Shown here piece by piece: positions 7,757-16,032 of a DNA stretch of 20,906 nucleotides. How positions within the stretch are numbered: the first letter of the stretch is position 1; each line of letters starts with the position of its first letter. The notes below the pieces were generated by a model. The model was not told where the DNA came from. It ran no database searches and was given only the letters and a program-made list of their open reading frames with translations. A program made the position numbers and the translations under genes. Source of the stretch: UBA11400 sp964550435 (GTDB taxonomy: Bacteria > Bacteroidota > Rhodothermia > Balneolales > HLUCCA01); contig CAZJZI010000045.1 of assembly GCA_964550435.1 (NCBI GenBank), positions 1 to 20,906 on the forward strand. The letters run 5' to 3'.

Positions 7757-9250
7757 CTATACCTGCATAGAGGCAATTTTCTTATTCAATGCAAATAAGA
7801 CAAGTGCAACGATTCCCCATTGAACCAAACAAGTCATTACAGAAAAAGGATCCAATGGATTAAACCAGGTTTCTGGAGCAAATTCAAATGCGGAACGATA
7901 TATCCACCATCCGAGTAGCACAACTACTTGAATTGGAATCAGGTATTTAATAACAAAGTCATATACCGATCCTAATCGAATTGAGGAATCCGAAATATTT
8001 ATATTCTGTACCCTAAACTGTGTAGCCCCACTCCTGATGACTACAAAGGCAATAAAGGCACCGGAAATCATTAAGCCAAGTCCCCAAACGAAATCCTGAT
8101 TGGCAAAAACCTGAAGGTTCATTGCCGATGGCAATCCAAACACAAATCCAGCAAAACAGATCCACATCGTTGCCGACTTTCTTGATATTCCCATATCTAC
8201 AAAAGCTTTTGCAGGTAATTCAACCATTGAAACCAACGAGGTGAAAGCAGCAAATGACAGTGCAAGAAAGAATAAAATGGCAAATATCCTTCCGCCTGGG
8301 ATCTCTAAAAATAATTGGGGCATCCAAATAAAGGTAAGTCCTGTTGAAGCTGGCCCCGAAGTTCTCATAACTTCAAGGATTTCAGAATTAGACATGGTAG
8401 CCCCAAGTGTTCCAAATACAGTGGAGAATACAATTACTGCAGACATTAAACTGATGAGATTATTCCCAATACCAGTCTGTAGTGCCGCTAAGGTTATATT
8501 ATCTGACTTTTTCATGTAAGCAGCATAAGTAAGAATTAACCCCCAACCTGCTCCTGTATCCCATGCGTTCTGAGTCAAAGCTTCTAGCCAAACACTTGGC
8601 TGGAGTAAAGTTGACCAATCAGGTGTAAACAAATATCTGATTCCTTCTATGCTACCAGGAAGTGTCACCGCTCTGACAAAAGAGATTATTAGAATTAAAA
8701 TAAGCAAAGGAATTAGTATTGTACTGACTCTTTCTATGGCTTTAACCCCTTTTAATATTACAAATCCAGCCATGGTCATAGCTACTCCATGAAACAAAAC
8801 CGGAAACCATGAAGATTGAAAAGCATCCCAGTAAGCCAATGCAGCCAAGTTATCTTCAGGTAAAGGGAAAAACACAGCTGATCCGAAGTAATACAAACAC
8901 CATCCAGTTACCACACTGTAATAAAACATGATAGCAACTGCCACAAAGCCAACAAAACCACCCATCCAGGCAAATTTTTCTCCAATCAGTTTCTTGAATG
9001 ATCCTATTGTTCCACGTTGACCGGTTCTACCTATAGCATATTCAGAAATTATCAATGGAATTGACCACAAAATTAAGAATGTTAACCAAGCAATGAGAAA
9101 AGCGCCTGCCCCCTCTTCACCACCACTGTTTGCAGCAATTCTCGGAAATCTCCAAATATTCCCAGTACCAACTGCAATTCCAAGTACACTTAAAATGAGT
9201 CCCCATCTGGAGGAAAAACTTTCTGAGACATGAGTTTTGTTTTCAGACAT
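7757..9250 (-). CDS. Neurotransmitter:sodium symporter (NSS/SNF) family transporter
   Basis: This 497-residue membrane protein belongs to the LeuT-fold NSS family, which imports amino acids or related solutes using the Na+ gradient. The first helix has AVGTGNIWRFPRIAA (26-40), including the Na+-site Asn (N31) and the conserved WRFP. AIGRTGQRG corresponds to the conserved EYAIGR cytoplasmic loop. NAWDTGAGWGLILTYAAYM is the unwound sixth helix of the bacterial subfamily. About twelve hydrophobic segments fit the family. The substrate cannot be deduced. ATG 9250 lies only three bases after the stop of the M1 peptidase gene, so co-transcription and import of released amino acids are plausible. 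Confidence 0.93.
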   Translation of the reverse strand: MSENKTHVSESFSSRWGLILSVLGIAVGTGNIWRFPRIAANSGGEEGAGAFLIAWLTFLILWSIPLIISEYAIGRTGQRGTIGSFKKLIGEKFAWMGGFVGFVAVAIMFYYSVVTGWCLYYFGSAVFFPLPEDNLAALAYWDAFQSSWFPVLFHGVAMTMAGFVILKGVKAIERVSTILIPLLILILIISFVRAVTLPGSIEGIRYLFTPDWSTLLQPSVWLEALTQNAWDTGAGWGLILTYAAYMKKSDNITLAALQTGIGNNLISLMSAVIVFSTVFGTLGATMSNSEILEVMRTSGPASTGLTFIWMPQLFLEIPGGRIFAILFFLALSFAAFTSLVSMVELPAKAFVDMGISRKSATMWICFAGFVFGLPSAMNLQVFANQDFVWGLGLMISGAFIAFVVIRSGATQFRVQNINISDSSIRLGSVYDFVIKYLIPIQVVVLLGWWIYRSAFEFAPETWFNPLDPFSVMTCLVQWGIVALVLFALNKKIASMQV

Positions 9251-9253
9251 ACA

Positions 9254-11410
9254 TCATAGACCTATTATATTAACTATATGCTTTTCAACATAATAGCTTT
9301 TGTCGCTTCGTAACGATTCTAAATACATGTTTCCAATTTTACCGGCAATGTCGGCACTGATATCGGCGGCCAATATACGCACGAGATAATAATCTTCCGA
9401 ATCCTGATTGATTCGATGTACCCATGGTAGATGATTTTGATCGAGATGTGCACGAATACTTCTAATAATTTGCAACCTGATTTCAGGTGCTGATTCTAAT
9501 TCATAGGCTTGCATCAATATTCTAAGAAGAGAATCAGATTCTGCAATTCTGTGTGATAAGTAATTCACTGCTTCTGAACGAATTAGCTCGGATGGATGAA
9601 GTAATCTTGAAATCCACTCGTCTATTGAAATGTTTTCAAGATATTCAGCAATGATTAATCTTTCAGGGTCTACATCTATAACTGAGACAGAATCAACTGG
9701 TAAAGGAATTCTAAACTCTGATTGTTGATCTTTCAATGTAAATACAGTAGTGAATTCATTACCATAATTGTCCAGGTATCTGATTGGAATTGATAACTTG
9801 AAAATGGGTTGATTCTCGAAGGTTTGAATCTGTTCAAACGAAATGATAGGGTTAGACCCTGTGTAGTTATAATTCACTAAAAGTTCGGGATGACCGGAAC
9901 TTAATAGCCATTGTTCCCAGTACCAGTCATGATCTTCGCCAGTAACATGACGAAATGCATCCCTTAGGTCCGTCCATTTCACTGATTTGAATTCATTCCG
10001 TTTTAGATAGTAGCGTAATCCCTCCCACCACAATTCGTCCCCAATTAAATGATGATACTGTCGAAGTACAAGACCCATTTTTTCATAGGTATGTCTATCA
10101 TACATATCCTCGGGTACTGAATATTGGTCAAATATTATTGGGCGTCGTTTGGTCTCAGATTCTCTGAAGTACGCATTACGATCTTCAAGTGCTTTTACTA
10201 AAGCACGACTCTTACCATTATGGTAGACTCTGAACAAAGTCTCAAAATAATTTGCAAAGCCCTCGTTAAGTGGCAAGTTAGCCCAATCTTCGGTTGTTAC
10301 CAGGTTTCCAAACCATTGATGAATTAGTTCGTGCACTAAAAGATCTTGGTGAGTGACGTCGATTTGTTGTCTTTCGGTCAGTTGTATGTGTTCGAAATAG
10401 AATGAAGCCGTTGTATTTTCCATTCCTCTTGCAATAAAATTCCGGACCGGGACTTGGGCATATGTTTCCCATGGATACGGATACTCGAGTTGACTTGCAA
10501 AGTAACTGAGCATAGTGTCGGTATCCTTAAAAATTGAGTATAGATATGGAGAGTATTTCTGTTCAGCATAATAACTAAGTATAACATCGTCATGGAACTG
10601 ATTTGCATTTACATATTCACCGGCTGCTATTGCGATTAAGTAAGGGGCGTGTGGTTTATCCATAACCCAATAATCTGTACGTAAACTGTCTCCTGATTCT
10701 ACGGCACTTCTGATTAGTTTTCCATTTGATATCGTGGTGAAACTCTCTGGTACTTGAATCCATTGCTCTGTAGTTGTCCTTTCTGCTGGATGATCAATAG
10801 TTGGAAGCCAGAAACTATTATCCTCAGGTTGCCCTAAGGTCCATACTTGAACTGGTAGGTTAGGATACTGATCGTTTGGAACAACAAAATATAATCCACG
10901 ATTTGGTGGAGTAGCAATATATTCAACCCTGATAAACAATGAATCACCCGTCGAATAACTTTTATGGAGTGGAATACGCACCAAAGAAGAATCTCTGACA
11001 AAAGGGATTTCTTTGTTATCAACCCCATTTCTTAAAGAATTGATCTGAGTAGTTTTTGAATCCAAGATTAACTCGGTATTCGAATCAATAATACTCGTAA
11101 AAAACAGTTCAGTGGATCCAATAACTTCTTTCTTTTCAAAATCAAAACGAACCCAAATCTTTTGATGATGTAAATCCCAAGTCCTTTCACGAAGTATTTG
11201 TGGTTTACCTTTGGGTACAAACCACGTTCTCAAGGGTGTTACTTCCTCAAATTCGATACCATTTTCAAAAGTGTCTGTAGATTCTGAATTCTCAATGGAC
11301 TCTGAATCGGTTAATAAACTTGAGTTTGCCGCACACGCTGAAACAGATACAGTAAGAATTAGAACCAGCAAATAATTTAATCCAATAAACTTCGTTGATT
11401 TTGAATCCAT
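9254..11410 (-). CDS. M1 family zinc metallo-aminopeptidase, lipoprotein
   Basis: This 718-residue gluzincin releases N-terminal amino acids from peptides. The N-terminus is a lipoprotein signal with lipobox VSAC and Cys at residue 26, predicting a membrane anchor outside the cytoplasm. An acidic Ser/Glu-rich linker (about 30-57) precedes the catalytic part. The exopeptidase motif GMEN is at 329-332. The zinc ligands H360 and H364 (HELIH) and E383 keep exact HExxH-x18-E spacing, and Y442 of YEK is the likely transition-state tyrosine. The segment after about residue 610 has short helical repeats that look HEAT-like. The gene heads a two-gene unit with the NSS symporter and is divergent from the DUF2723 gene across 113 bases. 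Confidence 0.95.
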   Translation of the reverse strand: MDSKSTKFIGLNYLLVLILTVSVSACAANSSLLTDSESIENSESTDTFENGIEFEEVTPLRTWFVPKGKPQILRERTWDLHHQKIWVRFDFEKKEVIGSTELFFTSIIDSNTELILDSKTTQINSLRNGVDNKEIPFVRDSSLVRIPLHKSYSTGDSLFIRVEYIATPPNRGLYFVVPNDQYPNLPVQVWTLGQPEDNSFWLPTIDHPAERTTTEQWIQVPESFTTISNGKLIRSAVESGDSLRTDYWVMDKPHAPYLIAIAAGEYVNANQFHDDVILSYYAEQKYSPYLYSIFKDTDTMLSYFASQLEYPYPWETYAQVPVRNFIARGMENTTASFYFEHIQLTERQQIDVTHQDLLVHELIHQWFGNLVTTEDWANLPLNEGFANYFETLFRVYHNGKSRALVKALEDRNAYFRESETKRRPIIFDQYSVPEDMYDRHTYEKMGLVLRQYHHLIGDELWWEGLRYYLKRNEFKSVKWTDLRDAFRHVTGEDHDWYWEQWLLSSGHPELLVNYNYTGSNPIISFEQIQTFENQPIFKLSIPIRYLDNYGNEFTTVFTLKDQQSEFRIPLPVDSVSVIDVDPERLIIAEYLENISIDEWISRLLHPSELIRSEAVNYLSHRIAESDSLLRILMQAYELESAPEIRLQIIRSIRAHLDQNHLPWVHRINQDSEDYYLVRILAADISADIAGKIGNMYLESLRSDKSYYVEKHIVNIIGL

Positions 11411-11523
11411 TTTACAGTCTTTATTTTGATATATGAGTCAGGTATGCCTATTATTCGGGCTTACACGTTAATCACTGAATATACAACGTCTCAACGACAG
11501 CCGCGAAATAAGTTATCGAATCT

Positions 11524-14517
11524 ATGCAAACGGATCACAAGAGTTTAAACAAGTATATCGCTATTGGTTCATTCTTTTCAGCGTTCATCTTGTATTTGTT
11601 TACAATGCCCCCCACAACCAGTTTTTGGGACTGTCCTGAGCGGATAGCATGTTCGTACATGCTTCAAATCCCACACCCTCCTGGCGCACCACTATATTTG
11701 ATTATTGCCAGAATGTTTTCAATGTTCGTATCACCGGAGAACGTTGCTTACAGTATTAATATGATGAGCGTCGTCGCCTCTTCAATATCAATTATGATGT
11801 TGTATTTAATCATCGTACGATTTGTTCGTGAATTTAAGGGGAATCCAGATACATACGATACATTCGATAGAGTGGCACTTTATGGTGGTGCTGTTATTGG
11901 AGCTTTTACATTCGCAGTTTCGGATTCTTTTTGGTTCACAGCAGTAGAAGCCGAAGCTTATGCTATTTCGTTATGTTTTACTTCAATTTCGGTTTGGCTA
12001 GTTCTCAAATGGTCAGAGATGGCCGAGAATCCGGGCTCTGAACGATGGTTAGTATTAATTGCTTATGTTTTCGGACTTGCTTTTGGAGTCCACCTACTAA
12101 GTTTGTTATCTATTTTTATGGTGGCCTTGATCATCTATTTCAGAAATTATGAATTCTCCATAAAGGGATTCCTAATCACGGCTGTGTTATCTGTCGGAGC
12201 ATTTTTTCTCATTTTCCCTTTCACTATCATTCAATTACCAACGATCGCAGGTAATTTTTCAGATATGACCGCAGGACTCTTAGGTCCGGCATCCTTTTTC
12301 ATTATTTTGATTGTTTTCGTTGTCGGTGGAATCTATTACACCCACAAAAAAAGAATGCGTTTGGCCAATGTTTTACTTTTGGCTTATGCCTCCATACTTA
12401 TTGGCTATTCCAGTTACACCTTGATCTATGTTAGATCTAAGGTTGATCCTCCTATAGATCAAAATTCACCTGATACTGTTGACAGTTTTATCAGTTATTT
12501 GAAACGTGAACAATATGGTGCCACCCCACTTCTGACAGGATATTCATATAATAACCAGACTGGATCCATTGACCGCTCTTATGAAAAACTATTCCCAAGA
12601 CGTCATTCAAGCGAGGCACGACATCTGGAAAAATATGCACAGTATTCATCAGATCTGGATTACTTCTGGAATTATCAGATTGGTCATATGTACTTTCGAT
12701 ATTTCGCATGGAATTTCATTGGCAGGGATTCTGACGTCCAGGATGCAAGATGGATTTCAGGTTTTGAACAAAGTCAGAATACTGATAACCCAGCCCATAA
12801 CCGGTATTTTTATCTCCCATTTTTTATCGGATTACTTGGGATGCTTTTCCATTTTCGGACCGATTGGAAGCGAGCATTGAGTGTTCTAGCGTTATTCCTT
12901 GCTACAGGCGTTGCAATTGTGTTCTATGTAAATCAGTTTCCATTTCAACCTCGAGAACGTGATTATTCGTATACCGGTTCCTTTTTTGCGTTCTCTATTT
13001 GGGTTGGTCTCGGTGCTTCTGGTATGCTTTTTATGCTCAAAGATCTGCTTAAGAACAAAATACAAGGTGCATATGGATTAATACTTTTGTTGTTTTTTGC
13101 ACTTCCTGTGTGGATGGGCAGTGAGAATTATGACGATCATGATAGAAGTTTACAATATGTAGCTCCCGATTATGCGTATAACTTACTGAATTCATTAGCT
13201 CCATATGCCATTATCTTTACCAATGGAGATAACGATACCTTCCCACTTTGGTACCTTCAGGATGTCGAAGGCGTGCGCCGTGATGTGAGGGTTGTTAATT
13301 TGAGCTTATTAAACACACCATGGTACATTCTTCAGATGAAGAATAAATACAACTATGAAGCACCTCCAGTACCGATATCTTACACAGATGACCAAGTTGA
13401 AAACATAGAAGATAAATTCAGTTTCCAGCGCCCTAGTGACTTCTATAGACCTCAAGAACTAGTAATTCCTGTAAATAAAGATCTTTTGCGAAGTGCTTTC
13501 GAAGACACTTCCAGAATTGGAGAATTGATAATAACAGGAGAATCGGATAATTTCTTTGATGTACCTTATACCCCTGAACTGTCTTTTGGTATTCCAGTTG
13601 ATCAGTTAGACGATGAAATCCGATGGTTTTATCAGGGTAATTATCTGGGAAGCGATCGTCAAGGAAATGAGCTATACTACACCCGAATTCAAGATGACAT
13701 CATTCTTGATATTCTGCGAACAAATCAATGGGTTAGACCTGTCTATTTTGCAATAACTGTTTCGCAAGACGGTCAACTCAACATGCAACCATATTTTCGT
13801 CTGGAAGGTAAAGCATTTCGTGTGGTTCCTGTCCGTCAGAGTCAACAGTTTGGGTATGTTGATCCAGTTATTCATGGAGAACGTTTACGAGAATTTCGAT
13901 TCCGTGAAATCGATAATCCTGATGCATATTTTGATGAGAATATCCGTAGAATGGTAGATAATTACAGAACTGTGATTACCCGTCAAGCTCAGGCATGGGT
14001 AGAGTTGAATCAACCCGACAGCGCTAGGTATTGGTTACGCTGGGGAGAAGACATGATTCCTTTCGAAACTATAGAAGGTGACATGACTTCAATGGTCAGC
14101 TATGCATATAGATATGCCCAACTCAATGACTTTGAAAGGGCGACATCATTGGCTGATAAAGCCATCCAGAAACTAGAAAAATCGCTAACCTATAACGTTC
14201 GTCAGATTAATATTCTGGATGACAGAATTGCCATGATACAAAATGAAATCGAAGAGAATAGAACAAATCTTTCTAAAAGACAGGCACTTGAACAAGAACT
14301 AAGATCATTCGCTTCATCACGTGATAACTTAGTTTCTGAAATATCGTTTGATTCAAGTAGATTCATGATTGTTCAACGCATATTTTATATGGCAGATATG
14401 AATGATAGAGCGGCAGAAATTACAGCTTATGTTGCTGCAACCACTGACGGACGTGTCCCCTTCCCGACAAATGAAGAGGAAAACCTTCGTAATGTTCAGC
14501 GAATCTATGGTGATTAA
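11524..14517 (+). CDS. DUF2723 membrane protein, GT-C glycosyltransferase-like (protein O-mannosyltransferase-related)
   Basis: This 997-residue protein starts with the DUF2723 signature. SFWDCPERIA (33-42) and PHPPGAP (50-56) form the first extracytoplasmic loop, followed by ten or so hydrophobic segments to about residue 535. A large, probably periplasmic domain fills the rest. Its last part (about 820-997) is helical with TPR-like and coiled-coil character. DUF2723 proteins share the GT-C fold, and the eukaryotic member TMEM260 is an O-mannosyltransferase, so transfer of sugar to exported proteins is a reasonable inference. The motif reads DCPER where homologues I remember read DCGEF: the acidic residues stay but flanking ones differ. 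Segments such as FTNGDNDTFPLWYLQ (about 563-577) are typical of the Bacteroidota family. The start ATG 11524 has no clear Shine-Dalgarno. Confidence 0.92.
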   Translation: MQTDHKSLNKYIAIGSFFSAFILYLFTMPPTTSFWDCPERIACSYMLQIPHPPGAPLYLIIARMFSMFVSPENVAYSINMMSVVASSISIMMLYLIIVRFVREFKGNPDTYDTFDRVALYGGAVIGAFTFAVSDSFWFTAVEAEAYAISLCFTSISVWLVLKWSEMAENPGSERWLVLIAYVFGLAFGVHLLSLLSIFMVALIIYFRNYEFSIKGFLITAVLSVGAFFLIFPFTIIQLPTIAGNFSDMTAGLLGPASFFIILIVFVVGGIYYTHKKRMRLANVLLLAYASILIGYSSYTLIYVRSKVDPPIDQNSPDTVDSFISYLKREQYGATPLLTGYSYNNQTGSIDRSYEKLFPRRHSSEARHLEKYAQYSSDLDYFWNYQIGHMYFRYFAWNFIGRDSDVQDARWISGFEQSQNTDNPAHNRYFYLPFFIGLLGMLFHFRTDWKRALSVLALFLATGVAIVFYVNQFPFQPRERDYSYTGSFFAFSIWVGLGASGMLFMLKDLLKNKIQGAYGLILLLFFALPVWMGSENYDDHDRSLQYVAPDYAYNLLNSLAPYAIIFTNGDNDTFPLWYLQDVEGVRRDVRVVNLSLLNTPWYILQMKNKYNYEAPPVPISYTDDQVENIEDKFSFQRPSDFYRPQELVIPVNKDLLRSAFEDTSRIGELIITGESDNFFDVPYTPELSFGIPVDQLDDEIRWFYQGNYLGSDRQGNELYYTRIQDDIILDILRTNQWVRPVYFAITVSQDGQLNMQPYFRLEGKAFRVVPVRQSQQFGYVDPVIHGERLREFRFREIDNPDAYFDENIRRMVDNYRTVITRQAQAWVELNQPDSARYWLRWGEDMIPFETIEGDMTSMVSYAYRYAQLNDFERATSLADKAIQKLEKSLTYNVRQINILDDRIAMIQNEIEENRTNLSKRQALEQELRSFASSRDNLVSEISFDSSRFMIVQRIFYMADMNDRAAEITAYVAATTDGRVPFPTNEEENLRNVQRIYGD

Positions 14518-14538
14518 GCATCTGTTAATTATTATCAG

Positions 14539-14561
14539 ATATCAGTATATTTAACTGATAT
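14539..14561. repeat. Perfect 8-base inverted repeat between DUF2723 gene and the next gene
   Basis: ATATCAGT (14539-14546) and ACTGATAT (14554-14561) are perfect inverted copies around a seven-base A/T loop. They lie 15 bases before the next ATG and 22 bases after the DUF2723 stop. No T-run follows, so it is not a standard intrinsic terminator. It could be a dyad operator, a weak terminator or an RNA-stabilising hairpin. Confidence 0.4.
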
Positions 14562-14575
14562 AAACTTTATCAATT

Positions 14576-15025
14576 ATGGTACACGAATTTAGCATTGAAA
14601 ATCTTAATCTGATTGGCCAAACGCTCGGTGTTGAACCTAAACTCAACGGGAACGTGTATCGTTTCGAGCTGCAGGATGAAGAAAAGACTCGGAAATTAGC
14701 TCTTGAAATCATACCGGATTTAATCATAGAAGGGCGACCAACAAATTTGATTTCAGTATACTCTCACAACACATTCCTTCAGTTACATAACTGTGTTGGA
14801 TTTGTATCATCTGACATTTTGAATCAGGTAACATTTTTCGGTAAAACTGATAATACGACCTCGGGTTTGATTATTGAAAAGGAAGCCGGTTGCAGCTATT
14901 ACGCAAATGTTGATGATACCATTTTGAAAGGTGATTTTACAAAATTACCTACAGAGCTCATGATGTGTTCTGTAGCTCTTTCTCTTACAGATAGTATCGA
15001 TTTTGAAGGATTTTCATTCGAGTAA
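14576..15025 (+). CDS. Unrecognised soluble protein upstream of ybeY
   Basis: I do not recognise this 149-residue protein. It has no signal peptide or membrane segment and looks alpha/beta, with alternating hydrophobic strands such as LISVYSHNTFLQLHNCVGFV (about 59-78) and FFGKTDNTTSGLIIEKEAG (about 87-105). Three Cys (73, 106, 132) show no metal-binding spacing. Base and codon use look like its neighbours. ATG 14576 follows the inverted repeat and the gene ends just 21 bases before ybeY, so it probably heads the ybeY transcript. A role in RNA or ribosome metabolism by association would be inference only. Confidence 0.78.
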   Translation: MVHEFSIENLNLIGQTLGVEPKLNGNVYRFELQDEEKTRKLALEIIPDLIIEGRPTNLISVYSHNTFLQLHNCVGFVSSDILNQVTFFGKTDNTTSGLIIEKEAGCSYYANVDDTILKGDFTKLPTELMMCSVALSLTDSIDFEGFSFE

Positions 15026-15046
15026 ACATCCATAACTGATAATCAT

Positions 15047-15469
15047 TTGATCGACATTGAAGTTTTCAACGAATCGGGACTCGACATTCCAATAAAAACG
15101 GAAGAGTTTTGCAGACTTGCAGATTCAATTTGCAAGGGTGAAATGAAAAATATCAGTTGGCTTGAACTTGTCTATGTTGATGAAAATGGCATAGTCGATG
15201 TCAATAAACGATTTTTGGGCAGATCTTACATTACCGATGTCATTACGTTTAGTTACTCGGACGAAGATCAGAATATCAGGGAAATTGAAGGCACTATATA
15301 CATGTGCAATCAACGTATTCGAGAACAATCAAGTGAGTTAAATACATCTGTTGAAGAAGAATTTAAACGCATATTTGTTCACGGTGTTCTGCATTTATGT
15401 GGTTACAACGATGATTCAAGCGAGTCTAAAGATAAAATGACAACCCTTGAGAATAAATACCTTTCCTGA
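15047..15469 (+). CDS. ybeY: Endoribonuclease YbeY (rRNA maturation factor)
   Basis: YbeY is a metal-dependent endoribonuclease involved in 16S rRNA 3'-end maturation and ribosome quality control. The signature HGVLHLCGYND (112-122) is present, and R59 (FLGRS) matches the conserved arginine. The third metal ligand, His in E. coli, is D122 here. As I recall, Asp is the usual residue in Bacteroidota YbeY, so this is probably a lineage trait, not a defect. The start is TTG 15047: the frame runs back only to the preceding gene's stop with no ATG or GTG, and the next Met is residue 33, inside the fold. At 140 residues the length is normal. Six bases separate it from the next gene. Confidence 0.93.
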   Translation: MIDIEVFNESGLDIPIKTEEFCRLADSICKGEMKNISWLELVYVDENGIVDVNKRFLGRSYITDVITFSYSDEDQNIREIEGTIYMCNQRIREQSSELNTSVEEEFKRIFVHGVLHLCGYNDDSSESKDKMTTLENKYLS

Positions 15470-15475
15470 GTCTTC

Positions 15476-15991
15476 ATGCAACATAATATTGTCGATTTAA
15501 TAGTTTATTTAGCCAAAAGAATCAGAACTGGTGATCCGATTTCTGAAATATTGTCTGATGGATCAAAAACGTTTGATAAATCAGAGATTTCTGCAGCCTA
15601 TTCTTGGATTTTGCAACGACATCCGAATGGAAAGAACCCACAATCTGAGGCAACATTAAATGGATATAAACGCCTTGCCAAAGAAATAAAAGGCAAAAAA
15701 AACAGCCCTACTACAAAGCCCGTAGATTCTGAACATAATCACCGGGTCCTGCATTATGCTGAAAGATTATTAATTACGCCTGATGCTTATGGATATTTAC
15801 TTGAGTTGGTAGAAATTGACATCATTGATCAAACCACTATGGAAGCGATCATAGACAAGGTAATGTTCCATTCGACCGAGCGAATTACTCTTGAGTCGGT
15901 TAAAACTATGATTCAGGAGTATTTGTTTGAATCTCAAAAAGCTGCAAAAGTACACTCTTCTTTTCTTCGCGGAAGTGAATCGATTAACTGA
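15476..15991 (+). CDS. Smg/DUF494-like protein
   Basis: This 171-residue soluble, acidic, mostly helical protein resembles the DUF494/Smg family in layout. An N-terminal helix-turn region (IVDLIVYLAKRI, then EISAAYSWIL) is followed by a low-complexity polar linker (about 66-85). A C-terminal half follows with YAERLLITPDAYGYLLELVE (95-114), then IDQTTMEAIIDKVM and LESVKTMIQEYLF. In Smg proteins the C-terminal half has the same order: a single 'leucine-rich' helix, a 'mis-turn' and a final helix ending in a hydrophobic box. Function of the family is not established; smg is often near dprA and tRNA/translation genes. The match is by pattern from memory, so I am only moderately sure. It sits six bases after ybeY and 41 bases before the DUF445 gene. 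Confidence 0.6.
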   Translation: MQHNIVDLIVYLAKRIRTGDPISEILSDGSKTFDKSEISAAYSWILQRHPNGKNPQSEATLNGYKRLAKEIKGKKNSPTTKPVDSEHNHRVLHYAERLLITPDAYGYLLELVEIDIIDQTTMEAIIDKVMFHSTERITLESVKTMIQEYLFESQKAAKVHSSFLRGSESIN

Positions 15992-16032
15992 TTCATACCG
16001 TATAACCGGACTTTCACGAAATTAAATTTAAT

